A DNA stretch of 64,000 bases from an uncultured Pelagibacteraceae bacterium (GCA_902570695.1 CACFZE010000003.1:102341-166340); one strand, 5' to 3'. Positions 30,041 through 40,471 are shown, counted from the first letter of the stretch. Notes: generated from the sequence alone by a model not told the origin. Numbers and translations are program-made.

Positions 30041-31102
30041 TTATGGAACTAACACTGCACGACCTTTAATCTTACCATCATTTAAATCATGTAGTGCTTT
30101 ATTAGCTTCTTCAAGTTTGTATTCTTTCATTGAAAGTTTTACTAAACCTTTATCTGCTAGTTCCATTAATTCATATAATTCAGCCCATGTACCTACTAAG
30201 CTTCCAACTATACTTTTTTCTTGATCGATCATATCAATCGCCAAAACTCTTATTTCTTCTCCGTAACCTACAATATAGAAAGTCCCAGTTGCTTTGGTCA
30301 TTTTAATTCCCATTGGCGTAGAACCTTTTTCACCAACAAAATCTATAACAGCCTCTGCACCTTTTCCTTTTGTAAGTTCTTTTACTTTTTCAATTTCATT
30401 ACCATCTATTAAAACCCCATGGTCAGCTCCTAGTTCCATTGCATGTTCTAAAGGTGCTTTTGCTTTTTCAACAACAATAATATTTGCAGCACACATTGCT
30501 TTCATACATTGAATTGCTATATGTCCTAATCCACCAGCACCTATGATTACACAATTTTCACCTGGCAGAAGGTGTCTAGTAGCTTTTTTTACAACTCTGT
30601 AAGCAGTCAAACCTGCGTCTGAAAATGGCGCAACGTCTATTGGACCTAAAACTTTTGGAATTTTTATTAGATTTCTTACGCTAGTTTGAAGTAATTCTGA
30701 ATATCCCCCGTGTTTTACATTCAAACCTGCAAAAATTGGATCTTCAGCATGCATGTCGTTTCCTCTTCTACAATCTAAGCATGTTCCTCCTGTGCCAGAA
30801 ACTTTAGGGTGTAAAATAACTGCATCACCTTTTTTAAATCCTGTAACATCTTTACCAACTTCCTCTATCCATCCAGCGTTCTCATGTCCCATTACCATCG
30901 GCAACAGATCGTTATTTTGATCTGTAATGTGCTTCCAAACTCCTTCAATTATATGCAAATCAGTTCTACAAACACCTGCAGCTCCAATTTTAACAATCAC
31001 ATCGCTTGCTTTCTCAATTTTAGGATTTGGTAACTCTTCACCTGTGACCCAAACATCTGCTTTCATTTCTGGGTCATACTTATGTAAAACCTGTGCTTTC
31101 AT
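30041..31102 (-). CDS. Zn-dependent alcohol dehydrogenase (MDR family)
   Basis: GAAGVCRTDLHIIEG, GHENAGWIEEVG, CVIIGAGGLGHIAIQCMKA. Confidence 0.93.
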   Translation of the reverse strand: MKAQVLHKYDPEMKADVWVTGEELPNPKIEKASDVIVKIGAAGVCRTDLHIIEGVWKHITDQNNDLLPMVMGHENAGWIEEVGKDVTGFKKGDAVILHPKVSGTGGTCLDCRRGNDMHAEDPIFAGLNVKHGGYSELLQTSVRNLIKIPKVLGPIDVAPFSDAGLTAYRVVKKATRHLLPGENCVIIGAGGLGHIAIQCMKAMCAANIIVVEKAKAPLEHAMELGADHGVLIDGNEIEKVKELTKGKGAEAVIDFVGEKGSTPMGIKMTKATGTFYIVGYGEEIRVLAIDMIDQEKSIVGSLVGTWAELYELMELADKGLVKLSMKEYKLEEANKALHDLNDGKIKGRAVLVP

Positions 31103-31207
31103 TATTTCCTCTCTAAATTTATTTTTTATAAATAAATTTTAAATTGAAATAAAAAATATGTCTAGAAAGTTAGAATAATTTTAATTACCAATTACAACTT
31201 CAGATTG

Positions 31208-32161
31208 TTAATTTACTTTGTTTTTGCAGTCGCCTGTTTTGAAAAACTCATCCATATTATCTATGGCCAGATTGGCCATTGCAGTTCTAGTTTCTTTAGT
31301 TGCACTACCTAAATGAGGAAGAATAAAAGCACTTTTGTGTTTAAGATATCCTGGATTTAAATTTGGTTCATTTTTGTATACATCTAGCCCGACTGCATAA
31401 ACTTTTCTTCTTTCCAAAGCATCTATTAAAGCTTCATCTTCAATAATATCTCCTCTTGCAACATTGGTCACGACTGCACCTTTTGGTAATAGTTCTAGTG
31501 TATCTTTATTGATTAAATTTATTGTCTCTTTAGATGCAGGACAACATACCGAAAGGACATCAGAGACTTTCATCAAATCATTTAAGTTATCGTGGTAAGT
31601 TGCGCCTTGTTCTTTTTCTTCGCTTAATTTTGAACGATTGTGGTAATGAATTATCATACCTAGAGATTTAGCTATTTTAGCTATTTTTTGACCAATTCTA
31701 CCCATACCAAGTATTCCAAGTCTAGTGCCCGTTAATTGTTTACCAATCAACATATCTGCTGACCAAACCCAGCCACCTTCTCTAGCTTTTTCAATTCCTT
31801 CAGATGCTCTTCTGCATGCACCTAATATCAACAAAACCCCAATTTCTGCAGTAGCATCAGTTAAAACATCTGGCGTGTTTGTTACTGCAATCCCTCTTTT
31901 CTTTGCAGCTTCTAAATCTATATTTCCAAAACCTACGGCAAAATTTGATATAATTTTTACACTTTCAGGTAATTGATTAATTGTTTCAGCATCGAGCTTA
32001 TCTGTCAAAGCCGATAAAATACCATCACAGCCTGTACTCATCTCTATTAGCTTCTTTTGAGAGTAGAGTTCATCATTTAAATTAAAGTTAGCATCAAATA
32101 ATTCTTTAGCTTTATCCTCACAAGATCTTAAAAGCCTTCTCGTGATTAAAATTTTTTTCAT
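31208..32161 (-). CDS. D-2-hydroxyacid dehydrogenase (glyoxylate/hydroxypyruvate reductase-like)
   Basis: GTRLGILGMGRIGQKIAKIAKSLGM, NVARGDIIEDEALIDAL, ILPHLGSATKETR. Confidence 0.93.
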   Translation of the reverse strand: MKKILITRRLLRSCEDKAKELFDANFNLNDELYSQKKLIEMSTGCDGILSALTDKLDAETINQLPESVKIISNFAVGFGNIDLEAAKKRGIAVTNTPDVLTDATAEIGVLLILGACRRASEGIEKAREGGWVWSADMLIGKQLTGTRLGILGMGRIGQKIAKIAKSLGMIIHYHNRSKLSEEKEQGATYHDNLNDLMKVSDVLSVCCPASKETINLINKDTLELLPKGAVVTNVARGDIIEDEALIDALERRKVYAVGLDVYKNEPNLNPGYLKHKSAFILPHLGSATKETRTAMANLAIDNMDEFFKTGDCKNKVN

Positions 32162-32172
32162 TTTATTTTGGA

Positions 32173-33546
32173 TTAATTTAAATCAAAAACCTTACCAGGA
32201 TTCATGATATTGTTTACATCGATACTTCTTTTAATAGCTTTCATCACTGGTAAATTATCTGGGTGCTCTCTTAATAAGTAATGTTTTTTTTGAAGACCAA
32301 TTCCATGTTCTCCTGTAATTGTTCCCTCTAGCTCTAAAGCTTTATTAATTAGATCATCGCTATACTGTCTAATTTTTTTTTGTTTTTCTTCATCATCAGG
32401 ATCATACAATATTATGGAGTGAAAATTTCCATCTCCAACATGACCAACCATTGGTGCAGTTAGACCTAATTTTTTTACTTCTTTTTCCGCCCATGAAATG
32501 CACTCAACTAACTTGGAAATTGGTACACAAACATCTGTAGAATACACTTTCATATCATGACCTAAGGCTTTTACTGAATAATAAACATCATGTCTTGCTT
32601 TCCAAAGTATTTTTTGTTCCTCTGGAGAAGATGCCCATTGAAAATCACTTCCACCATTATTTTTTGATAATTCTTCAACAACTTTAATAGACTCGTTATT
32701 CGATAGCTCACTTCCATGAAATTCAAAGAATAAAGTTGGTGATGCTTTGATGTTTTCTAACTTTGAATATTTTATGCTAATTTCCATTTGGTCTTTGTTG
32801 AGCATTTCAATTCTTGCAATTGGAACACCGTACTGAATAACTTCTTGCGCTGTCTTTACTGCTGAGTCTAAATCTGGAAAATAGCAAACTGCACTCATTA
32901 TGCTCTCAGGTATTGGTGATAATCTTAATTGAACCTCTGTAATAATTCCTAAAGTTCCCTCAGATCCAATAAACAAATTAGTTAAGTTATATCCCGCAGA
33001 AGTTTTTTTAGTTCTTGCACCAGTTTTAATTATGTCTCCATTTGGTAAAACAACCGTTAAGCCAGAAATAACTGTTCTCATTGTTCCATATTTCACTGCC
33101 ATTGTTCCTGAAGCTGAGGTAGATGCCATTCCACCGAGTGCAGCATCTGCACCAGGATCTATTGGAAAAAATACTCCATCTTCCCTTAAATATTCATTTA
33201 ATTGCTTTCTTGTTACATTTGCCTGCACTCTGCAATCAAAATCCTCAGCATTTACGCTTAAAACTTTATTCATTTTCTCTAGAGAAATTGTAATACCATT
33301 TTGATTTCCAACAACATGACCCTCAAGAGATGTGCCAGTTCCAAACGGGACAACAGGAATTTTATGCTCGTTACAAATTTTTAGAATTTTTGAAACTTCT
33401 TCATTAGTTTCTGGAAATACAACTGCCTTCGATAATATTGGGTTATAGGTATCTTCTCCTCTTGCATAATTTGCACGAGTAGACTCAGACGTAGAAAATC
33501 TTCCGTTAAATATATTTTTTAATTCTGCTTGGACAGTTTCGTTCAT
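32173..33546 (-). CDS. FAD-linked oxidase, GlcD / D-lactate dehydrogenase family
   Basis: VVPFGTGTSLEGHVVG, DPGADAALGGMASTSASGTMAVKYGTMR, GHVGDGNFHSIILYD, GEHGIGLQKK. Confidence 0.93.
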   Translation of the reverse strand: MNETVQAELKNIFNGRFSTSESTRANYARGEDTYNPILSKAVVFPETNEEVSKILKICNEHKIPVVPFGTGTSLEGHVVGNQNGITISLEKMNKVLSVNAEDFDCRVQANVTRKQLNEYLREDGVFFPIDPGADAALGGMASTSASGTMAVKYGTMRTVISGLTVVLPNGDIIKTGARTKKTSAGYNLTNLFIGSEGTLGIITEVQLRLSPIPESIMSAVCYFPDLDSAVKTAQEVIQYGVPIARIEMLNKDQMEISIKYSKLENIKASPTLFFEFHGSELSNNESIKVVEELSKNNGGSDFQWASSPEEQKILWKARHDVYYSVKALGHDMKVYSTDVCVPISKLVECISWAEKEVKKLGLTAPMVGHVGDGNFHSIILYDPDDEEKQKKIRQYSDDLINKALELEGTITGEHGIGLQKKHYLLREHPDNLPVMKAIKRSIDVNNIMNPGKVFDLN

Positions 33547-33583
33547 TCTTTAATATTACAAAAATATTAATTAAAAATACAGT

Positions 33584-34753
33584 TTATTTAGAGAGCATCT
33601 TGCCTATATTTTCTAAGGCTTGCATTATATTATCTCTAGATGCGGCAAAACTAAATCTAACGTAATCATTACAAGTTTTACCGAATGCAGTACCAGGAAC
33701 AATTGCTACACCTGCTTCATGCATAGCTTTTTTGCAAAACTCAGATCCATTCATGCCAGTCCCTTTTATATTAGGAAAAGCATAAAAAGCTCCTCCCGGC
33801 AAACTACACTCAACTCCTGGTAAATCGTTTAATCCTTTATGAATTAAATTTCTTCTTAATGTAAACTTATCAAGCATATCTTTAATTGAATCTTCTGGAC
33901 CATCTAATGCAGCAATACCTGCATATTGAGCTGCAGCATTTACACATGATACACTATTAATCAAAAGTTTGTTTACATGCTCAACTAAATGTTCTGGCCA
34001 AAAACTCCATCCAAGTCTCCATCCAGTCATAGAATATGCTTTACTCCAACCCTCAAGAACAATTAATCTATCTCTTAAGTTTGGGTAATTAAAAAAAGTT
34101 GGCATTTCTTTATAGTCAAAAACTTGTCTACTATAAATTTCATCACTTAATATTGTTACGTGAGGATGTTTTTCTAGTTCTTTTGCTAAATAATCTATCG
34201 CAGGTTTTTCAACAAAACTTCCAGTTGGGTTATTAGGGTTTATTAAAATTAAAAGTCTAGTTTTATCAGTTATTAAAGATAAAAGTTTATCTGGATCAAA
34301 TTTTAAATCTTTATCCTCAGTTAAGTCATAAGGAACAGCTTTTGCTCCAGAGTAATTGATCATTGATTCATAAATAGGAAAGGCTGGTGTTGGATGAATT
34401 ATTTCAGCACCCGGTTCACCAAAACAAGTAATTGCATAATACATTGTTGGTTTTCCGCCTGGCATTATTAAAACTCTATTTGGATCAATATCTGTACTGT
34501 AAAGTCTCTTTACCCATCTAGCTACAGCTTCACGACATTCTGGAATACCATTTGATAATACATAACCGTGATGTCCATCATCTAGTGCTTTTTTTGCAGC
34601 TTCAACTACATGTTTTGGAGTTTTAAAATCAGGCTGACCTAGACCTAAATGGATCATAGGTTTACCTTGTGCTTCTAATTTTTTTGCCTCTGCTAAAACA
34701 GAAAATGCACTTTCAGTTCCTAAACGGTCTAAGGCTTTTGATAGTTCAATCAT
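33584..34753 (-). CDS. Class I/II pyridoxal-phosphate aminotransferase
   Basis: LINPNNPTGSFVEK, ILSDEIYSRQVF, GWSKAYSMTGWRLGW. Confidence 0.93.
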   Translation of the reverse strand: MIELSKALDRLGTESAFSVLAEAKKLEAQGKPMIHLGLGQPDFKTPKHVVEAAKKALDDGHHGYVLSNGIPECREAVARWVKRLYSTDIDPNRVLIMPGGKPTMYYAITCFGEPGAEIIHPTPAFPIYESMINYSGAKAVPYDLTEDKDLKFDPDKLLSLITDKTRLLILINPNNPTGSFVEKPAIDYLAKELEKHPHVTILSDEIYSRQVFDYKEMPTFFNYPNLRDRLIVLEGWSKAYSMTGWRLGWSFWPEHLVEHVNKLLINSVSCVNAAAQYAGIAALDGPEDSIKDMLDKFTLRRNLIHKGLNDLPGVECSLPGGAFYAFPNIKGTGMNGSEFCKKAMHEAGVAIVPGTAFGKTCNDYVRFSFAASRDNIMQALENIGKMLSK

Positions 34754-34842
34754 AATTTTTCGTCGACAAACTAACTGAAAAGCAACTTCATGTCTATTTA
34801 TTTAAAGTGAAAATAATAATAAAAATTATCTATAAAAAATAT

Positions 34843-35994
34843 TTAATTACGGTAAATTATCTTTGATCTATCTAACTCTTTTACACTTTTGCAGCCCATA
34901 AGGATCATATTTCTTCTAATTTCATCGTGCATATTTTGAAGCAGCCTCTCTACTCCTTGCTGACCACCTGCTCCTAAACTGAACAAAAAAGCTTTACCAA
35001 AACTACAAGCAGTTGCACCTGCAGCTAAAGCCTTGAGAACATGAGTTCCCCGTCTAACACCTCCATCTAAAATTATCTCAACCTTGTCACCCACAGCATC
35101 TGAGATAGCCTTTAGTTGATCAAATGGAGTTCTAGATCCGTCAAGCTGTCTTCCTCCATGATTAGAAATTATTATCGCTGTACAACCAATATCAACTGCT
35201 CTTTTTGCATCCTCTACAGACATCACACCCTTTAGCGCAAAAGGTCCATCCCATTTTTTTATACAATATTCTGCATCATCCCAGTTCATATTAGGATCGT
35301 ACTGTTCATTAACATAATCTATTACGGATTTAGTTATACTAGTTCCTTTATCAGTTTTGTGTTTAATATTAGCTAGTTCAAATTTTTTGTTTGTAAAATA
35401 TCTAAATAACCATCCTGGTTTTATTGCAAAATTCATTATACTTTCTAAAGTAAATTTAGGAGGAGTTGTAAAACCAGTTCTGTGATCTCTTTCTCTATTT
35501 CCCGCAACCAAAGTATCAACAGTTAAGCACAAACCATCAAAATTTGCTCTTTTGCACCTATCAATTAAATCATCGGTAAATGATTTATCTCTATGAATAT
35601 AAAGTTGAAATAATTTTGGACCACTTGATATGTTAGCAATTTCTTCAATGGAAAATGATGCCATTGTCGACATGCTATACATGGTACCAAATTTTTCTGC
35701 AGCTCTAGCTGAAGCTTTATCTCCATCAGGATGATATAAACTTTGCATAGCGGTAGGAGATAAAAAAATTGGCATATCTATTTTTCTACCAAATACTGTG
35801 GTTGATAAATCTGGTTCTCCTACACTTCTAAGAATATTTGGGATTAAATCACAATCGTCAAATGAATTTGTATTTCTTTTTAAAGTGGTTTCATCGTCTG
35901 CACCACCATCAATGTAATGAAAAATAGGAGCTGGTAATCTTTTTTTAGCTAACTTTCTAAAATCCTCAAAATTGTAACAACTTTTCAAGCTCAT
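34843..35994 (-). CDS. FMN-dependent L-2-hydroxyacid dehydrogenase (LldD/glycolate oxidase family), paralog 1
   Basis: FHYIDGGADDETT, IISNHGGRQLDGSRTPFDQL, ILDGGVRRGTHVLKALAAGA. Confidence 0.94.
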   Translation of the reverse strand: MSLKSCYNFEDFRKLAKKRLPAPIFHYIDGGADDETTLKRNTNSFDDCDLIPNILRSVGEPDLSTTVFGRKIDMPIFLSPTAMQSLYHPDGDKASARAAEKFGTMYSMSTMASFSIEEIANISSGPKLFQLYIHRDKSFTDDLIDRCKRANFDGLCLTVDTLVAGNRERDHRTGFTTPPKFTLESIMNFAIKPGWLFRYFTNKKFELANIKHKTDKGTSITKSVIDYVNEQYDPNMNWDDAEYCIKKWDGPFALKGVMSVEDAKRAVDIGCTAIIISNHGGRQLDGSRTPFDQLKAISDAVGDKVEIILDGGVRRGTHVLKALAAGATACSFGKAFLFSLGAGGQQGVERLLQNMHDEIRRNMILMGCKSVKELDRSKIIYRN

Positions 35995-37145
35995 GCATTT
36001 CGGAATCTTAAATTATTTCGATTAAGATCACTGATCTTTGTGCAGCCCATTAATTTCATGTCTCTTACCAATTCAGTTTTATATAAGTTAAGTGCTCTCT
36101 CAACACCTTCTTGACCTGCTGCAGCTAAAGCATAAAGATATAATCTTCCACCAGCACATGCTTTTGCACCCATAGATAATGCTTTTAACATATGAGTACC
36201 TCTTTGAAATCCACCTTCACAAATAACATCTAACTTATCACCAACTGCATCAACAATTTCAGCTAATTGATCGAATGGTGATCTAGATCCATCAAGTTGT
36301 CTTCCACCATGATTTGATACCATTATACCAGTACATCCGATATCAACTGCTCTTTTAGCATCTTCAACACTCATAACTCCCTTAAGCGCAAAATGGCCAC
36401 CCCACTGAGAGCACAATTTTTCAGCATCGTCCCAGTTCATAGATTGATCCAACATAGTAGAAAAATAATTACCAATTGAAGTATTTGTGTCAGTGCCTTC
36501 TTTAACGAAATCTTGAAGATGTGGTAGTTCAAATTTTCCTTTGGTTAAATAATTTATTCCCCACATTGGTTTTGTGGCAAAACTAAACAAACTCGAAAGT
36601 GTTAATTTTGGTGGTGATGTAAATCCGGTTCTTAAGTCTCTTTCACGATTTCCTCCTGTTATCGTATCAACAGTTAAAGCCATCACATCAAATTTTGCTG
36701 CTTTTGCTCGTTCTAAACAAGAGTCATTTAATCCTCTGTCTTTATGGAAATAAAATTGAAACATTTTTGGAGTGTCTATTAAAGATGAAATTTCCTCAAC
36801 GCTAACTGTAGCCAATGCCGAAACACCAAACATTGTGTTAAACTTCTTTGCAGCTTTTCCAACAGCTCTTTCTCCTTCGTAGTGAAATAGCCTCTGCAAA
36901 GCTGTTGGGGAACAATAAAAAGGTAAATCTAGTTTTTTTCCAAAAATGGTTGTCGATAAGTCCACATTTTCAACGCCTCTCAAGACATTCGGAACTAAGT
37001 CAACGTCATTGAATGCACTACTATTTCTTGCATAAGTTATTTCATCATCGGCGGCCCCATCAATATAATGAAATATTGGAGATGGAAGCTTTTGTTTTGC
37101 CAGTTTTCTAAAGTCATAAAAGTTATGACAATCTTTTAATCTCAT
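35991..37145 (-). CDS. FMN-dependent L-2-hydroxyacid dehydrogenase (LldD/glycolate oxidase family), paralog 2
   Basis: FHYIDGAADDEIT, MVSNHGGRQLDGSRSPFDQL, CEGGFQRGTHMLKALSMGA; tandem with paralog 1. Confidence 0.94.
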   Translation of the reverse strand: MRLKDCHNFYDFRKLAKQKLPSPIFHYIDGAADDEITYARNSSAFNDVDLVPNVLRGVENVDLSTTIFGKKLDLPFYCSPTALQRLFHYEGERAVGKAAKKFNTMFGVSALATVSVEEISSLIDTPKMFQFYFHKDRGLNDSCLERAKAAKFDVMALTVDTITGGNRERDLRTGFTSPPKLTLSSLFSFATKPMWGINYLTKGKFELPHLQDFVKEGTDTNTSIGNYFSTMLDQSMNWDDAEKLCSQWGGHFALKGVMSVEDAKRAVDIGCTGIMVSNHGGRQLDGSRSPFDQLAEIVDAVGDKLDVICEGGFQRGTHMLKALSMGAKACAGGRLYLYALAAAGQEGVERALNLYKTELVRDMKLMGCTKISDLNRNNLRFRNA

Positions 37146-37159
37146 ATTTTTATAGTTTT

Positions 37160-37711
37160 TTAGTTTGTTTTATATCTAAATCCAATCATAATCGAGTCTG
37201 ATCCTGGATTTGTACTACCTATGTCTGCATTTGATATGTGGTTATACGTAACACCAAATATAAAGTTGTTTTTTGTTTCAAAATTTAATTCTATTTCACT
37301 TTTAAACTCAATAGGGAAGCCCATATCTTTACCTCTATTGAATTCATTATAAAAGCCTACACTAAAACTTGGAATAATATAAATTCTTTCAGATGGATTT
37401 AATTTTTTTTGAAAACCTGTAGAAATATAAAGGGCATATTCTTCTCGATTTTTAATACCTCCTTCATTATCTAGAGTGTATGATTCATCGATATCACCCA
37501 TAATCATTAAATCATAAATTTGGGTTAAATCACCTAGATAATTTATATTGATTGTATTATCAGTAACATTCTTTTTGTTTATCACCATCATATCTGTTTG
37601 ATGAGCGTAATCAAAAACCCCTATTTTATAATATTGTTCCTCTGCAGCATATGTATTTGAAAATGAAAGGTAGGCTATTAATATAAAGAGGAATTTAATT
37701 AAGATTTTCAT
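37160..37711 (-). CDS. PagL-like lipid A 3-O-deacylase / acyloxyacyl hydrolase-like outer membrane protein
   Basis: Signal peptide MKILIKFLFILIAYLSFSNTYA; C-terminal GVTYNHISNADIGSTNPGSDSIMIGFRY matches the PagL-type H-x-SNA pattern. Start trimmed from 37789. Confidence 0.7.
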   Translation of the reverse strand: MKILIKFLFILIAYLSFSNTYAAEEQYYKIGVFDYAHQTDMMVINKKNVTDNTININYLGDLTQIYDLMIMGDIDESYTLDNEGGIKNREEYALYISTGFQKKLNPSERIYIIPSFSVGFYNEFNRGKDMGFPIEFKSEIELNFETKNNFIFGVTYNHISNADIGSTNPGSDSIMIGFRYKTN

Positions 37712-37719
37712 AATTAGAT

Positions 37720-38079
37720 CTACTTTATAGATACTTTTCTGACAATTAAAAGTCCACCAAAAACAAATAAAATCAAAGGAATTAACCAAAGGAAAAAAGT
37801 ATTTTGATTTAATTCTGGCTCATAAACGATCCATTCACCATATTTATTTTTTAAATAATCATAAATTTCTTTTTCCTCTTTGCCTTCATCAATTTTATTT
37901 CTTACAACAAGCTTCATGCTTAATGCAAAATCGGACTGAGAGTCGTAAACAGATTGACCTTGGCATATCAAACACCTTAAGTTTTTTGTAATTTGATCTA
38001 CTTTGGTATTTATTTCATTAGCATAGGAAAAATTAAAACTAAAATATAGCAGCAATATTAATTTTAAAATTTTAAGCAT
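37720..38079 (-). CDS. ccmH: Cytochrome c maturation protein CcmH
   Basis: LRCLICQGQSVYDSQSDFALSMKLVVRNKIDEGKEEKEIYDYLKNKYGEWIVYEP. Confidence 0.95.
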   Translation of the reverse strand: MLKILKLILLLYFSFNFSYANEINTKVDQITKNLRCLICQGQSVYDSQSDFALSMKLVVRNKIDEGKEEKEIYDYLKNKYGEWIVYEPELNQNTFFLWLIPLILFVFGGLLIVRKVSIK

Positions 38080-38617
38080 TTTTTTCTAATAAATTTTTTA
38101 TTTCTATTAAATTTTCATTCGTCAAAGGACCGATATACTTTTTTATTATCTCATTTGTTTTACCACTTATAATAAAAGTTTCAGGAACACCAATAGCTCC
38201 AAATTCTATTGATTTTGTTCCATCATTATCAGTAATAACTTCTGAATAAGGATTTCCAAGTGAGCTTAAAAAATTTTTCGCATTTTTTGAACTGTCTTTA
38301 TAATTAATTCCAATTATATTTATGTTCATATCTTTTAATTTCATTAAAAACTGATGCTCTTCTCTACATGGTGCACACCAAGATGCCCAAATATTTACTA
38401 CAGAAGGACTATTTTTATCAAATAAGTCTGAAATATTAATTATTTCATCAGAAAATAGTTTTTTTGCATTAAGTGAAAAATCTATTTTACTTTTTAATTT
38501 CTCGTTAGAGTAATCTTTCGATACGTTCAATCCCTTGAGCAAGATTATAAAAATTATTATTAATGTTAGTAGTAATCCTAAAAATTTAATATTTTTGCTC
38601 ATTTTTTCTAATGACAC
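38072..38617 (-). CDS. ccmG: Thiol:disulfide interchange protein CcmG/DsbE
   Basis: VNIWASWCAPCREEH thioredoxin motif, GAIGVPETFIISG; start may be the internal Met at 38602. Confidence 0.92.
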   Translation of the reverse strand: MSLEKMSKNIKFLGLLLTLIIIFIILLKGLNVSKDYSNEKLKSKIDFSLNAKKLFSDEIINISDLFDKNSPSVVNIWASWCAPCREEHQFLMKLKDMNINIIGINYKDSSKNAKNFLSSLGNPYSEVITDNDGTKSIEFGAIGVPETFIISGKTNEIIKKYIGPLTNENLIEIKNLLEKNA

Positions 38618-40466
38618 TTAATAAACCACCAAAACCAATAAATATAGTTGAGATCCATATCCAAATCATTAAGGGTTTATATTGATATCTTACATTATAA
38701 TAACCATCGTCTTTTAAAATATTAAATACTAAAAAATTATCTGAAAATAATGTTGTCTTAATATCCGCTTCACTCGTAATAGTTAATGGCTGTTGGTAAA
38801 TCCTAACTTCTGGGTATAAAGCAAAAGAGGAATTTTTATTTGTAATTTCAAAACTAGCTTTAAGAGATTTATAATTGTCCACATCTGTAACATTAACTTC
38901 TTTTAATTTTACAACTTTTTCATTGAATATTCTTTCATCTCCTACTTTCATATTTGAATTGAATTCATTAGAGAAAAGGCCATTCAATAAGATACTAGTA
39001 ATTAATAAACTAAAACCAAAATGTGAAATTTTTTGGCTAATCGAGGATTTACTAACAAAAAAATCCTTAATTGTTACTAATAAAAGATAGATGCTCAAAA
39101 CTATCAGAGGAATAGACAACAGAAACGAATTTTCGGTTTTTGTTAAAATGACATATGAAATAAGTAGTGAAACTAAAAAAATAATTAAAATATTATAATT
39201 AAACTTTTTTAATTTATCTTTAATCCATTTCAAACTTGGGCCAAAGCTCATGAATATTAAAAAAGGAATTAAGAAGGGTATTAAAAGATTATGATAAAAA
39301 GGTGGACCAACAGAAATTTTCGAACCATTTAAAACTTCAAGAAAAATTGGATAAATTGTGCCAACGAGCACTACAGATAAAAAAAACATCATAAACCAGT
39401 TATTCACTAATATTGCAGTCTCTTTACTTAAAATAAAATTCTCTTTAGGTGTGTTTGATATTTTGTTCTGATTAAAAAAGAAAATTAATATAGACATCAA
39501 TATTAAGATAAAAAGAAAACTTAATATATATAGCCCTCTTGATGGATCGTTTGCAAAAGTGTGAATCGAATTTAAAATTCCAGACCTAACAAGAAAAGTG
39601 CCGCTCATACTCAGTGAGAAAGTTGTAATTGACAAAATAATAGTCCACTCTTTAAACGAATTTCTTTTCTGTAATACAATTACAGTATGCAGTAGCGCTG
39701 TTAAGCAAAACCATGGCATTAATGAAACATTTTCTACAGGATCCCAAAACCAAAAACCTCCCCAGCCCAGCTCATAATATGCCCATATAGATCCAAGCAA
39801 AATACCAATTGTTAAAAATACCCAAGATACCAAAACCCATTTTTTAATATGCCTTGCCCACTTATCTCCAATATTTCCGCTAATCATTGAGGCAAGTGAG
39901 GCTGAAAAGATAATAGATGTTCCAACATAACCTAAATATAAAATTGGAGGATGAATAGCTAAAGCAGGGTCTTGTAAAATAGGGTTCAAACCTAATCCCT
40001 CTCTAGGAATTGGATATAGCGTTTTGAATGGGTTGGAAGTTAATAAAATAAAAACTAGAAAACCTGAAATAATAATTTGTTGAAATAATATCGTTAGAAG
40101 TTTGTATTTAGTATCTTGTGATCTTGAATTTAATAAAAAAATAAATAGAAAAATTGAAAGAACTAATAACCACAGTAATAAACTTCCCTCATGATTTCCC
40201 CAAGTACCTGAAACTTTATAAAATAAAGGTTTTAAAGTATGAGAATTGTTGAAAACAGTTTCATTACTAAAATCTGAAATTACAAAAGCTGCAACTAGAC
40301 TAAAAAAACTTACCGTAATCATTATAGTTTGTATTGAAGTAATTAAAATAAAATTTTTATCTAAATATTTATTTTCTGAATTTGCATCCAAATATGACTT
40401 AAAAATTAAATAAACAGATGCAATTAAAGCAATATATAAAGAATAATTTCCTAAATAATTAGACAT
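38586..40466 (-). CDS. ccmF: Heme lyase CcmF
   Basis: 626 aa; GTWGNHEGSLLLW, WAYYELGWGGFWFWDPVENVSLMPW. Confidence 0.96.
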   Translation of the reverse strand: MSNYLGNYSLYIALIASVYLIFKSYLDANSENKYLDKNFILITSIQTIMITVSFFSLVAAFVISDFSNETVFNNSHTLKPLFYKVSGTWGNHEGSLLLWLLVLSIFLFIFLLNSRSQDTKYKLLTILFQQIIISGFLVFILLTSNPFKTLYPIPREGLGLNPILQDPALAIHPPILYLGYVGTSIIFSASLASMISGNIGDKWARHIKKWVLVSWVFLTIGILLGSIWAYYELGWGGFWFWDPVENVSLMPWFCLTALLHTVIVLQKRNSFKEWTIILSITTFSLSMSGTFLVRSGILNSIHTFANDPSRGLYILSFLFILILMSILIFFFNQNKISNTPKENFILSKETAILVNNWFMMFFLSVVLVGTIYPIFLEVLNGSKISVGPPFYHNLLIPFLIPFLIFMSFGPSLKWIKDKLKKFNYNILIIFLVSLLISYVILTKTENSFLLSIPLIVLSIYLLLVTIKDFFVSKSSISQKISHFGFSLLITSILLNGLFSNEFNSNMKVGDERIFNEKVVKLKEVNVTDVDNYKSLKASFEITNKNSSFALYPEVRIYQQPLTITSEADIKTTLFSDNFLVFNILKDDGYYNVRYQYKPLMIWIWISTIFIGFGGLLSVIRKNEQKY

Positions 40467-40471
40467 ACAAA

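Noticed and set aside
37712-37789. N-terminal extension of the PagL-like protein (MVNSFDFICFWWTFNCQKSIYKVDLI)
   Set aside because: It overlaps ccmH and precedes an obvious signal peptide beginning MKILIKFLFILIAYLSF.
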